Source: an uncultured Planctomycetaceae bacterium
GTDB taxonomy: Bacteria; Planctomycetota; Planctomycetia; Pirellulales; Pirellulaceae
Length of the DNA: 6,181 nt
Direction: 5' to 3'
Assembly (NCBI GenBank): GCA_937904535.1
Contig: CALELC010000139.1
Coordinates: 1-6,181 of the forward strand
Positions 1-5,852 of this stretch are shown one piece after another. Made by a program: the position numbers and the translations under genes. The notes under the pieces are model-generated. The model was not told the DNA's origin. It did not search any database and saw only the letters and a list, made by a program, of their open reading frames with translations. How positions within the stretch are numbered: position 1 is the stretch's first letter; every line of letters begins with the position of its first letter.

Positions 1-15
1 CAACAAGCCTAACGA

Positions 16-36
16 TGAGCCCCAGCTTGGGGATCA
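16..36. terminator. Short imperfect hairpin, possible end of an upstream transcript
   Basis: Arms CCCCA (20-24) and TGGGG (28-32) pair perfectly around a GCT loop. After one G/A mismatch, TGA (16-18) pairs with TCA (34-36). No T-run follows on either strand, so this is at best a weak or Rho-assisted terminator. It could equally be chance structure at the end of an upstream gene outside the window. Confidence 0.2.
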
Positions 37-337
37 CCGCAGATCGGCACTCCCTGCACCGGCATAACCGATACAGCCCTTACGACCGGCGGCCGCCAGC
101 CTGTTCCCTGCCGCGGTCGCCGATTGACGTGTTTGCCACGCGGCGGCCGTGTCGATCTTCTTGTCTGCGGACTCACAGCGGAATTGACCTTTAGACGAAG
201 GTGGCGATTCCACTACAAGCCCATCGACGAAAAGCCTTGAGCGCTTTCCTCGATCCCATCGGCGGGTGCAAACGCTCCGGTCTTCTCGCTGGCGGCGGGA
301 AAGCCGGTCGGTGCGCTCGCGATTTCCTAACAGCGGC

Positions 338-342
338 AAGGA
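338..342 (+). promoter_or_regulatory. Ribosome binding site of the DUF1571 gene
   Basis: AAGGA lies 10 bases upstream of the ATG at 353. This supports that start over the in-frame ATG at 266, which would add 29 Arg/Ser-rich residues in front of the signal peptide. Confidence 0.6.
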
Positions 343-352
343 TGCCAGAGCG

Positions 353-1234
353 ATGACGATAGCGCGCAGACAATTTTTGACGGTTCTTGTAGGTGGTACC
401 GCCGCCTCCTGTTTCACGGCCCGCGGGCTGGCAGAACACCCGACACTCACCGAACCCGTGCACCGTGTCGCCAGCGTGCTGCCGGCGACCGCTGGCCCAG
501 GCCAGCCGCCACTGGATGTCGCGCTGCGCATCGCTCGCAATGGTCTGGCCCGGTGCCGCGCCGAGGTCAAAGACTACACCGCGACCTTGGTCAAACGTGA
601 ACGGGTTGACGGTACTCTGAGTGAGCACGATTACCTGTTCATCAAAGTGCGCAACCGCAAGGTTGTCGATGGCAAACTGGTCCAGCCGCTGTCGGTGTAC
701 CTCACCTACCTGCGCCCGGCGAGCGTCAAGGGCCGCGAAGTGATCTATGTCGAGGGCCAGAATGACGGCAATTTGATCGCCCACGAAGGCGGATTCAAAG
801 GCCGGTTCCTGCCCACCGTTCCGCTGCCGCCCACCGGCATCATGGCGATGCGTGGCCAACGCTACCCGATTACCGAAATCGGCATCGAAAATCTGATCGT
901 CAAACTGATCGAGCGGGGTGAAACAGCGCGGCAACACGCCGATGTGACCTGCACGTTCCGTAAGAATGCGAAGGTCAAGGATCGCGTCTGCACGGTGCTG
1001 GAGGTGAATCAACCCCACCGCCATCCCGAACTTGACTTCTTCCAGGCTCAAGTTTTCATCGACGACGAATTCAATCTGCCGATCCGCTACGTCGCCTACG
1101 ACTGGCCGCGGCGGCAGGGTGAAACGCCCGAGATCATCGAAGAGTACAACTACGTCGATCTGAAGCTGAACGTCGGGCTGACCGATGCCGATTTCGACCC
1201 ACGTAACCCGCAGTACAACTTCTATTCGAAGTAG
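353..1234 (+). CDS. DUF1571 family exported protein (LolA-like fold suspected)
   Basis: This 293-residue protein matches the DUF1571 family as I know it; its biochemical role is unknown. Residues 1-28 form an export signal with a twin-arginine-like start (ARRQFLTVL, Arg5-Arg6), a short hydrophobic stretch and a plausible cleavage after GLA (residues 25-27). The family core covers about residues 52-293: an N-terminal helix, then DYTATLVKRERVDG (74-87), YLRPASVKGREVIYVEG (109-125), a Gly-rich turn, and the C-terminal LNVGLTDADFDPRNPQY segment. The alternating beta-rich pattern and the 'RPASVKGRE' strand recall LolA-type lipoprotein carriers, so a periplasmic lipid- or lipoprotein-binding role is possible but inferred. 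The ATG at 353 is preferred because of its AAGGA site and the signal peptide directly after it. The gene is monocistronic and converges on the next gene with an 80-base gap. An AASC sequence at residues 17-20 could be read as a weak lipobox. Confidence 0.85.
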   Translation: MTIARRQFLTVLVGGTAASCFTARGLAEHPTLTEPVHRVASVLPATAGPGQPPLDVALRIARNGLARCRAEVKDYTATLVKRERVDGTLSEHDYLFIKVRNRKVVDGKLVQPLSVYLTYLRPASVKGREVIYVEGQNDGNLIAHEGGFKGRFLPTVPLPPTGIMAMRGQRYPITEIGIENLIVKLIERGETARQHADVTCTFRKNAKVKDRVCTVLEVNQPHRHPELDFFQAQVFIDDEFNLPIRYVAYDWPRRQGETPEIIEEYNYVDLKLNVGLTDADFDPRNPQYNFYSK

Positions 1235-1265
1235 GCCCGCAGCGGCTCCTCAATGTCCATCGGCC

Positions 1266-1288
1266 GCAGCGGTGCCCTCTACCGCTGC
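1266..1288. terminator. Hairpin between convergent genes, candidate bidirectional terminator
   Basis: GCAGCGGT (1266-1273) and ACCGCTGC (1281-1288) are perfect complements around a 7-base loop. A second copy of CCGCAGCGG at 1237-1245 (the other is at 1264-1272) could compete for the same 3' arm. The position, 32 bases after the DUF1571 stop and 26 bases beyond the stop of the minus-strand gene, fits a shared terminator. However, only a weak pyrimidine tract (CTCTTG) follows on the plus strand and there is no U-run on the minus strand. Confidence 0.4.
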
Positions 1289-1314
1289 CTCTTGCCCTGA
1301 GATGCGCCGGGAGT

Positions 1315-1863
1315 TTAAAGCAACATCCCTTGCGCCCCATCGCTGTTCTCCCACTCACGCCGGACCTCGCGAAGTCCGTACGCGCAGAGTTCGAACTGCT
1401 CGCTCAACCGCATGAGCAGATCGCCCGGCGGAGGACCATCACCGCCTTCGATCTCGGCGGCGATCCGGTAGGCGCGTTTGCCGTGGTGACAGTAGTCGAG
1501 GAACCCGTCAGGAGAATGCGCCGAGCGCAGTTTCCGCAGCGCCTCGGGGTACATACCGGACCAAAACAGCGTGAAGTCGCCGATGTGCCGATGGACATCG
1601 CGGCGTGCCAAGCCGATCCGCTTGTCGGCTTCGCAGAGCATCTCAAACACTTCGGTCGCAGGCTTGCCGCTGCTGCGCCGCACGCGGTGCAGCCCATCCG
1701 TGCGGACGAACCGAAGCAACAAATCGCTCAGGTAGTCGACCAACTGCACGTCGGCGACTCCCAGACGCGACTCAAAGATGTACTCCGACAACCCGGCAAA
1801 GAAACGCTCCAACACGTTCCTGCGCGTGCTTGAATCTCCAGCGGCTGGATCTCGTTCAGGCAC
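1315..1863 (-). CDS. Conserved-looking helical protein of unknown function, 182 aa
   Basis: I do not recognise a named family. The protein has no signal peptide or membrane segment, so it is probably cytoplasmic, and it looks almost entirely alpha-helical. Distinct stretches that look conserved are LERFFAGLSEYIFESRLGV (18-36), VDYLSDLLLRFVR (42-54), HIGDFTLFWSGMYPEALRKL (93-112) and FLDYCHHGKRAYRIAAEI (121-138). A Gly/Pro linker (140-147) precedes a last helix rich in Glu/Arg. The dense aromatic, His and Cys pattern and the codon-like structure argue for a real gene rather than a shadow of the plus-strand frame. No ATG start exists upstream. A GTG at 1863-1861 sits 8 bases from a perfect AGGAGGTG, while a TTG one codon earlier is only 5 bases from it, so GTG is chosen. 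It is convergent with the DUF1571 gene and divergent from the 678-residue protein gene. Confidence 0.75.
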   Translation of the reverse strand: MPERDPAAGDSSTRRNVLERFFAGLSEYIFESRLGVADVQLVDYLSDLLLRFVRTDGLHRVRRSSGKPATEVFEMLCEADKRIGLARRDVHRHIGDFTLFWSGMYPEALRKLRSAHSPDGFLDYCHHGKRAYRIAAEIEGGDGPPPGDLLMRLSEQFELCAYGLREVRREWENSDGAQGMLL

Positions 1864-1871
1864 CAAATCAA

Positions 1872-1879
1872 CACCTCCT
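1872..1879 (-). promoter_or_regulatory. Perfect Shine-Dalgarno AGGAGGTG setting a GTG start
   Basis: Read on the minus strand the bases are AGGAGGTG, full complementarity to the 16S rRNA 3' end. It is the strongest ribosome binding site in the window; the other genes have partial sites or none. It decides the GTG start at 1863 (8-base spacer). The small hairpin at 1880-1892 abuts it directly. Confidence 0.8.
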
Positions 1880-1892
1880 CGCTCGCCGAGCG
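1880..1892 (-). other. 5' leader hairpin next to the Shine-Dalgarno
   Basis: CGCTC and GAGCG (1880-1884 and 1888-1892) pair around a 3-base loop, ending one base before the AGGAGGTG site on the minus strand. It may keep the site exposed or modulate access to it; five pairs could also occur by chance. Confidence 0.25.
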
Positions 1893-1909
1893 TAACTGAG
1901 CTGATTTTT

Positions 1910-1937
1910 AATACGAGCGTCGCCTGCCCCGGGTTCC
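1910..1937 (-). promoter_or_regulatory. Candidate ECF sigma factor promoter for the minus-strand gene
   Basis: On the minus strand GGAACC (1937-1932) is followed after exactly 16 bases by CGTATT (1915-1910). GGAAC-type -35 and CGTA/CGT-type -10 elements at about 16 bases are a known pattern for ECF sigma factors such as Bacillus SigW, and planctomycetes encode many ECF sigma factors. It would give a leader of about 40 bases before the GTG at 1863. No sigma70 pair at proper spacing was seen here. The call rests on one site. Confidence 0.25.
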
Positions 1938-2303
1938 TTGCGCGCTTGCAAAATCGAGTGATCTGCCAGAGCTGCTTGACGGGTGGGCGCCGCTCGTGCC
2001 GTCCGCCTGAATTCTACAACTAGTTCTTTGCTGGCAACGGGTCAATAGAGTTCCTCCGGAACCCCACATCCGGCCCGCTGCCCAGGCTGGAGCATCGACG
2101 CAGCTCAACCGCGGTTGCTACCCAAAGCACCCGCCTTCTCCAGCTGTGGCACGGCCGGGGAATCGGCTGCGACAACTTCAAACCTGACTGGACTGTTCAC
2201 CCGCGGCGGTCCGATAGGAGCTTGTAGATCGGAGCATGCTTGTGCCCTTGGCTGCGACGTTTCGACCGGATCCTCCATCGCCTCCTGTAGCCCCGTAGTT
2301 TCC

Positions 2304-4340
2304 ATGCGTTCAAAGTCTTTGCGGCATGAGTCATCTAAACGTCGCAAGTGTGTCGCGCTGCTCGCCCTGTTGACGCCGGCTATCAGCTGGACCGCAGAGC
2401 CCGCATTCGCTACACCGAGCGACCCCGGCAGCATGCCTCAGAGCGAATCGAGCGGTCAGCAGCAAACTGCGGCGGAGAAAACTTCGAGCAGTGGAGGCAA
2501 ACCCACTACCGACAGCGTCAACCTAGTGCCGCTGTCGCCGCAGCAGGGCGGCAGCTACGGCGTCGCGATGCCGCTGGTTGGTCCGGTCTCGCGATCGGCG
2601 GGGCAGCCCATGTCTGCACCTAGCACCACGGACGATGACGCCTGGTTCCCGCGCGGTGCCCGTCCGCCGCAGCGTGCGACGGCCTCGCCCATGCAGCCGG
2701 CCGCCAGCTCCCAGCCTGCGTCCAAGATGGACGTAGTTCCCAGCGAGAACGCCACCACCGGGACACCCACTCCGTCTTCGTCCGCACCTGCGTCGGTCGC
2801 CGTCACGCTTGCAGCCCCCGCCAATGAACTGCGGGTCCTCGAGGTCGCAGCCAAACCGGAAGATGAAACGGAGGCCGCGGCGACGACGGCTAGCGACACT
2901 CCTGAACAGCAGCCCGCAACAGCACCTGCTGACCAACAGGCTGAGGCGGCGATCGACGTCACTAATCCGGAACAAAATGAACCGGCTGGAGCGCCCGCAG
3001 TCGACGAAGCAGCCGACGTAACGCCGCATCTCGACGAGAGCGGACTGGAGTCCACTGACACTCCAGCCCAGATGGAAATCCGTCGACTGCGGCTAAATCC
3101 AGCCGGGACGATCAGCGCCCGTTCGGCAAGCACTCGTTCAGGCTCCAGGATGAGCGTTGGCGACATGCCGACGACCGAAGCCCATCCGGTTCACGATGAA
3201 TTGGCCATTCAAGCGGAGCCTCTGGAGCCGCCACGGGCGCGCGTTACTGAGCAACCGATTTATGGCGACCGAATCAATGCCGCCGGTGAACTGCTCTTGG
3301 CCTCCGGTCCCACCGCGGCCAATCTCCCAGTGCTCCCACAGACAGCGCAGCTCAAACCGACGGTGGAAGCGGTCCTGCGGTACTACTGGGAACGACCGGA
3401 AGACGCAGCCGAGCGCACCCACTGGGGCATGATGCATTCGATCATGGTCTGGGATAAGGACACGCAGATCATTCATCGACGTCAGCGCTATAACGCTGTC
3501 GCCTGGATGGCCGGCAACAATCCCTGCCGCAATCAGCTGCTGTTCGCTCAGGACCAGCAGGGCATCAACGTCCGTACCGGAGTCGGACTGCAAGGACACC
3601 AGGCACAGCTGCTAGCGATCTTCGGTTTAATCGACGTACCGCTGGATTACCCGGTTTATGCTGGTCGGCAGAAATACTCGGTCGCCGATATCCTGGAGCG
3701 GGAAAAGCTGGCTTGCCAGTCCGGCAATGAGCTGACTTTTACCTTGATCGCCCTGGCTCACTACGCCGACAGCGACAGCTCCTGGGTCGCTGCGGACGGG
3801 CAAGACTGGGACATGCAACGTCTGCTCAAAGAGGAAATGTCTCAGCCGATCGTCGGCTCAGCTTGCGGCGGCACGCACCGCCTGATGGGATTTGCTCACG
3901 CGCTTCGCCGCCGCCGCGCCGAGGACAAGCCGGTCGTCCAGCAATGGGACCGCGCCGATCGCTATGTGAAGGAGTTCGTCAACTACACCTGGACGCTGCA
4001 GAATCGCGACGGCTCGATGAGCACGGCCTGGTTTGAACGCCCTGAAGACAATGGCAATATGGATCGCAAGATTCAGACCACCGGACACATGCTGGAGTTT
4101 CTGCTGAGCACGGTGCCAGACTCTGAACTGCAGACGCCGAAGATGGTTCGCACGGTCGGTTACCTTGCCAACACGCTGCATGCAGAACGGGGACACCAAT
4201 GGCAGATCGGTCCCAAGGGACACGCGCTGCGCGCTCTGGCGATGTACCACCAGCGCGTGTTCGGTGAAACCTCGCCGTGGCGAAGCAGCGGTGATTCGCG
4301 ACGCACCGCAGCTGCTGCCGCCGGCCGCGGCGTCCGCTGA
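2304..4340 (+). CDS. Secreted protein: disordered N-terminal half plus helical, possibly toroid-like C-terminal domain
   Basis: The 678-residue protein has a Sec-type signal at residues 1-36: basic KRRK (12-15), hydrophobic core (about 16-29) and cleavage after AFA. Residues 37 to about 345 are low-complexity, rich in Pro, Ala, Ser, Thr and Glu, and probably disordered. A folded domain spans about 346-655. It has tandem helices and Trp/His/Gly-rich turns: HWGMMHSIMVWDKD (373-386), YNAVAWMAGNNPC (396-408), GLQGHQAQLLAIFGLIDVP (428-446), CGGTHRLMGFAHAL (521-534), LQNRDGSMSTAWF (565-577) and KIQTTGHMLEFLL (589-601). The 'LQNRDGSMST...TTGHMLEFL' pattern resembles repeats of alpha/alpha toroids of the prenyltransferase/squalene-cyclase type. 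I see no catalytic DxDD motif, so a terpene cyclase is unlikely. It may be a periplasmic or surface binding protein. The ATG at 2304 is chosen because the signal peptide begins there; no clear ribosome binding site precedes it. Function unknown. Confidence 0.75.
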   Translation: MRSKSLRHESSKRRKCVALLALLTPAISWTAEPAFATPSDPGSMPQSESSGQQQTAAEKTSSSGGKPTTDSVNLVPLSPQQGGSYGVAMPLVGPVSRSAGQPMSAPSTTDDDAWFPRGARPPQRATASPMQPAASSQPASKMDVVPSENATTGTPTPSSSAPASVAVTLAAPANELRVLEVAAKPEDETEAAATTASDTPEQQPATAPADQQAEAAIDVTNPEQNEPAGAPAVDEAADVTPHLDESGLESTDTPAQMEIRRLRLNPAGTISARSASTRSGSRMSVGDMPTTEAHPVHDELAIQAEPLEPPRARVTEQPIYGDRINAAGELLLASGPTAANLPVLPQTAQLKPTVEAVLRYYWERPEDAAERTHWGMMHSIMVWDKDTQIIHRRQRYNAVAWMAGNNPCRNQLLFAQDQQGINVRTGVGLQGHQAQLLAIFGLIDVPLDYPVYAGRQKYSVADILEREKLACQSGNELTFTLIALAHYADSDSSWVAADGQDWDMQRLLKEEMSQPIVGSACGGTHRLMGFAHALRRRRAEDKPVVQQWDRADRYVKEFVNYTWTLQNRDGSMSTAWFERPEDNGNMDRKIQTTGHMLEFLLSTVPDSELQTPKMVRTVGYLANTLHAERGHQWQIGPKGHALRALAMYHQRVFGETSPWRSSGDSRRTAAAAAGRGVR

Positions 4341-4514
4341 TTGCAGGTAGCCTGGCTCCAGTCAATTAGCCCAAAACCTGGTCAAGAATTGGGTAAAGAT
4401 CGCCGCGGCATAATTGCGACAGGCACTGGGTTTGCGTAAAACACAAGCCTGTTCGCTTTGATCCTCTGCCAGCGGCGCCGCTGCGTTGCCCTGCGATCTT
4501 TGCCCGGGGGCTGG
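4341..4514 (+). other. Spacer upstream of the diadenylate cyclase gene
   Basis: These 174 bases separate the secreted protein from the cyclase. They are more AT-rich than the flanking genes around 4365-4450 and contain the candidate promoter listed separately. No strong terminator hairpin follows the stop at 4340. Confidence 0.5.
4414..4442 (+). promoter_or_regulatory. Candidate sigma70-type promoter of the diadenylate cyclase gene
   Basis: TTGCGA (4414-4419) and TAAAAC (4437-4442) each match 4 of 6 consensus bases and are 17 bases apart. This is the most AT-rich part of the spacer and would give a leader of about 65 bases. The match is modest. Confidence 0.35.
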
Positions 4515-5459
4515 ATGGCTATTCATCGTCTGACCAAATCAAGCATCGCCATCATCCGCGCCGCAACGGATTTGCTCAACGATCCCGGCGCTGACGCCCT
4601 CCTGCTGTTGCTCGATGGTTCGCTCGATTGGAAGCGACTGGCCGAGCTCACTCAGACCGCCAATAAACCGATCATCGTGGCAGCCGACAGCCGCGCTGAA
4701 TTGGAAGGTGCGATCGAAGCCGGTTTGCACCCGCTGCCGCTGAACAAGGAAAAGGCGCCGCTGCTCGAGCGGCTGCAGCACGCTCTGCTTGAAGCGGCCG
4801 CGGACGAAATGATTCGGCCGAACGCCAATGTCGTGGCGGTTTACGGCGGTTTTGCTCAGGGACGTTTCGACTCGGTCAGCCACTTGCAGCTCGATGAGCG
4901 GATGCGGCGGTTGACCGCCCGCGATCTGCAAAGCCTCGAGAGCAGCGTCCCGCTCAAGACGGTAAAAGCGGTGGTTGACCTGGCGGTGCAAATCGGACGC
5001 GAGGGTCGTGAGGGCAAACCGGTCGGCGCGATGTTCATTGTCGGTGACACCCGCCGAGTGTTGGAGCATTGCAGTGACGGCGGAGCTGATCCGTTCCGCG
5101 GTTACAACAAGAAGTTCCGTTACTTGCTCGACGGCAAGGTTCAGGAAGACGCGAAAGAAATCGCGCAGCTCGACGGCGCTTTTGTAATCAACGCGGATGG
5201 CTACATCGAACGCAGCCGGCAAATGCTGGAGGTCAGTCACGAGAATCTGACCATGAGCAAAGGGCTCGGTTCTCGTCACTGGGCCGCGGCAGCCATCACC
5301 CAGCGGACCAAAGCGCTGGCGATCGTCGTCAGCCAGTCAACCGGTACGGTGCGGCTATTTCAAAACGGGCAACTCGTGATCCGTATCGAGCCGATGGACA
5401 AAGCGGTGAAGTGGCAAGAGTTCACGTTTGTTTCTCCGCCGCTGCCCCCCGCTGATTGA
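4515..5459 (+). CDS. Diadenylate cyclase (DAC / DisA_N domain), DacZ-like architecture
   Basis: The 314-residue protein is predicted to condense two ATP into cyclic di-AMP. Residues about 145-285 form the DAC domain: a helix with LKTVKAVVDLAVQIGREGREGKPVG-like spacing (147-171), the GAMFIVGDTRRVLEH strand (171-185), NPF-region equivalent DPFRGY (192-197), the DGA motif (220-222) and GLGSRHWAAAAITQRT (250-265). It ends with AIVVSQSTGTVRLFQNGQLV. Residues 1 to about 140 form an alternating alpha/beta domain (IIVAADSRAELEGAIEAGL; NVVAVYGGFAQGRFDSV) that recalls the pyruvate-kinase-C-like N-terminal domain of archaeal DacZ/CdaZ. There is no DisA helix-hairpin-helix region and no membrane segment as in CdaA, so it should be soluble. 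Odd points: the RHR motif reads RHW (254-256), and SQSTG (273-277) stands where many family members have SEETG. The first ATG is at 4515; an upstream TTG at 4458 would add 19 unlikely residues. Only a weak GGGGG precedes the ATG. Confidence 0.85.
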   Translation: MAIHRLTKSSIAIIRAATDLLNDPGADALLLLLDGSLDWKRLAELTQTANKPIIVAADSRAELEGAIEAGLHPLPLNKEKAPLLERLQHALLEAAADEMIRPNANVVAVYGGFAQGRFDSVSHLQLDERMRRLTARDLQSLESSVPLKTVKAVVDLAVQIGREGREGKPVGAMFIVGDTRRVLEHCSDGGADPFRGYNKKFRYLLDGKVQEDAKEIAQLDGAFVINADGYIERSRQMLEVSHENLTMSKGLGSRHWAAAAITQRTKALAIVVSQSTGTVRLFQNGQLVIRIEPMDKAVKWQEFTFVSPPLPPAD

Positions 5460-5533
5460 GTTTCAGGTTTTCGGCCTGGGCGAAGAGCTTTGCGTTGCTT
5501 TAACCGTGAACAGGGATCTCTCGGGCCGGCTTC

Positions 5534-5578
5534 CCAATCGCACTGGCCCCAATCGCACTGGCCGCAATCGCATTCAGC
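5534..5578. repeat. Tandem repeat of a 15-bp unit, about three copies
   Basis: CCAATCGCACTGGCC occurs exactly at 5534-5548 and 5549-5563. A degraded third unit at 5564-5578 keeps CAATCGCA. The period of 15 is noted, but the open frame through it is not a credible gene. It is probably a slippage-type minisatellite, possibly variable between strains. Confidence 0.85.
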
Positions 5579-5617
5579 TTAGGATTTGGCCCAACTCTCT
5601 CGATTCGTGGAACCCGT

Positions 5618-5629
5618 CGCGAGCTCGCG
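5618..5629. other. Perfect 12-bp palindrome CGCGAGCTCGCG
   Basis: The sequence equals its own reverse complement over 12 bases with no spacer. It could be a dimeric regulator site or a small cruciform. It lies about 125 bases upstream of the candidate -35 of the protease promoter, which is far for a repressor operator. Confidence 0.3.
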
Positions 5630-5753
5630 CGTCCAACGTGTGGGTTGACCGGCGCCACTACGAAGGGGCGCGGGGGCTGAGGGGAAATGGGTTTACGGGT
5701 GCGGATTGCGCACGCAGCAATAACGCTTCCTGCCCTCCATTCTGGGTTTTGAT

Positions 5754-5782
5754 TTGCAAGCTCCCATGTCGCCCGCTAGGAT
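5754..5782 (+). promoter_or_regulatory. Candidate sigma70 promoter of the HtrA-like protease gene
   Basis: TTGCAA (5754-5759) and TAGGAT (5777-5782) are spaced by exactly 17 bases; each matches 4 of 6 consensus bases, including the key A2 and T6 of the -10. Transcription would start near 5789, giving a leader of about 65 bases. It is the best promoter match in the window. Confidence 0.5.
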
Positions 5783-5836
5783 CAAACCATCCCCCCGGCC
5801 GCCGGGTGTGGTGTCGGTCGCTAATTCGCGGTTCAC

Positions 5837-5843
5837 GAAAGGT
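5837..5843 (+). promoter_or_regulatory. Ribosome binding site of the protease gene
   Basis: GAAAGGT lies 9 bases upstream of the ATG at 5853. The next in-frame ATG at 5859 would be 15 bases away, so 5853 is preferred. Confidence 0.5.
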
Positions 5844-5852
5844 ACACCCAAG

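Larger units (their letters stand above)
1..352. other. Left-edge spacer with no supportable gene
   Basis: No reading frame here looks like a protein. The plus frame starting at base 3 is open to a TAG near 195, but its translation is Arg/Pro/Ser-rich without recognisable motifs. The minus-strand frames crossing the region are continuations of frames antisense to the downstream DUF1571 gene. The plus frame starting at base 1 meets TAA at 10-12 and the one starting at base 2 meets TAA at 65-67, so the last codons of an upstream gene could lie here, but this cannot be decided from the window. An imperfect hairpin lies at 16-36. I found no convincing sigma70 promoter: several TTGAC-like hexamers (124-129, 184-189) lack a -10 at 16-18 bases. 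Confidence 0.5.
1864..2303. other. Divergent intergenic region, 440 bases
   Basis: This spacer separates the minus-strand helical protein from the plus-strand 678-residue secreted protein. Its left part holds the ribosome binding site, leader hairpin and possible ECF promoter of the minus gene. The right part (2115-2303) is an open frame continuous with the downstream gene through a TTG at 2115, but its translation has five Cys in 63 residues and would bury the signal peptide, so I treat it as 5' leader. No -35/-10 pair for the plus-strand gene could be supported. Confidence 0.5.
5460..5852. other. Intergenic region before the protease gene, 393 bases
   Basis: No coding frame looks real here: one plus frame is open across the region from within the cyclase gene (5428-5859), but its translation is Arg/Asn/Cys-rich without motifs. 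The region contains a 15-bp tandem repeat (5534-5578), a 12-bp perfect palindrome (5618-5629), a 5-bp inverted repeat ATTGC/GCAAT (5705-5721) and a promoter-like pair (5754-5782). No strong terminator for the cyclase was found. Confidence 0.55.

Noticed and set aside
100..260. Possible structured RNA on the minus strand, with a GAGGAAAG segment recalling RNase P RNA
   Set aside because: The rest of the conserved core (for example an ACAGAA segment and matching stems) is absent, so the short match is taken as chance.
191..1051. 286-codon minus-strand open frame antisense to the DUF1571 gene
   Set aside because: The plus-strand frame has a signal peptide, ribosome binding site and family motifs. 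The antisense frame has no start signal or recognisable motif and is a GC-driven shadow.
1330..1833. 167-codon plus-strand open frame opposite the helical protein gene
   Set aside because: The minus frame has the perfect Shine-Dalgarno and coherent helix pattern. The plus frame lacks a ribosome binding site and motifs.
2115..2303. In-frame N-terminal extension of the secreted protein from a TTG start
   Set aside because: It would place 63 Cys-containing, motif-free residues in front of a clear signal peptide, and no ribosome binding site precedes the TTG.
2555..3166. Minus-strand frames of 168 and 203 codons opposite the low-complexity arm
   Set aside because: They mirror the Ala/Pro/Thr-rich coding of the plus-strand gene and consist of Ser/Ala/Gly or Arg/Gly runs with no domain pattern.
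4539..5279. 246-codon minus-strand open frame antisense to the diadenylate cyclase
   Set aside because: The plus strand carries the DAC motifs. The antisense translation reflects codon-position GC bias only.
5470..5484. TTCG/CGAA hairpin just after the cyclase stop as a terminator
   Set aside because: There are only four pairs with a 7-base loop, and no T-run follows it.
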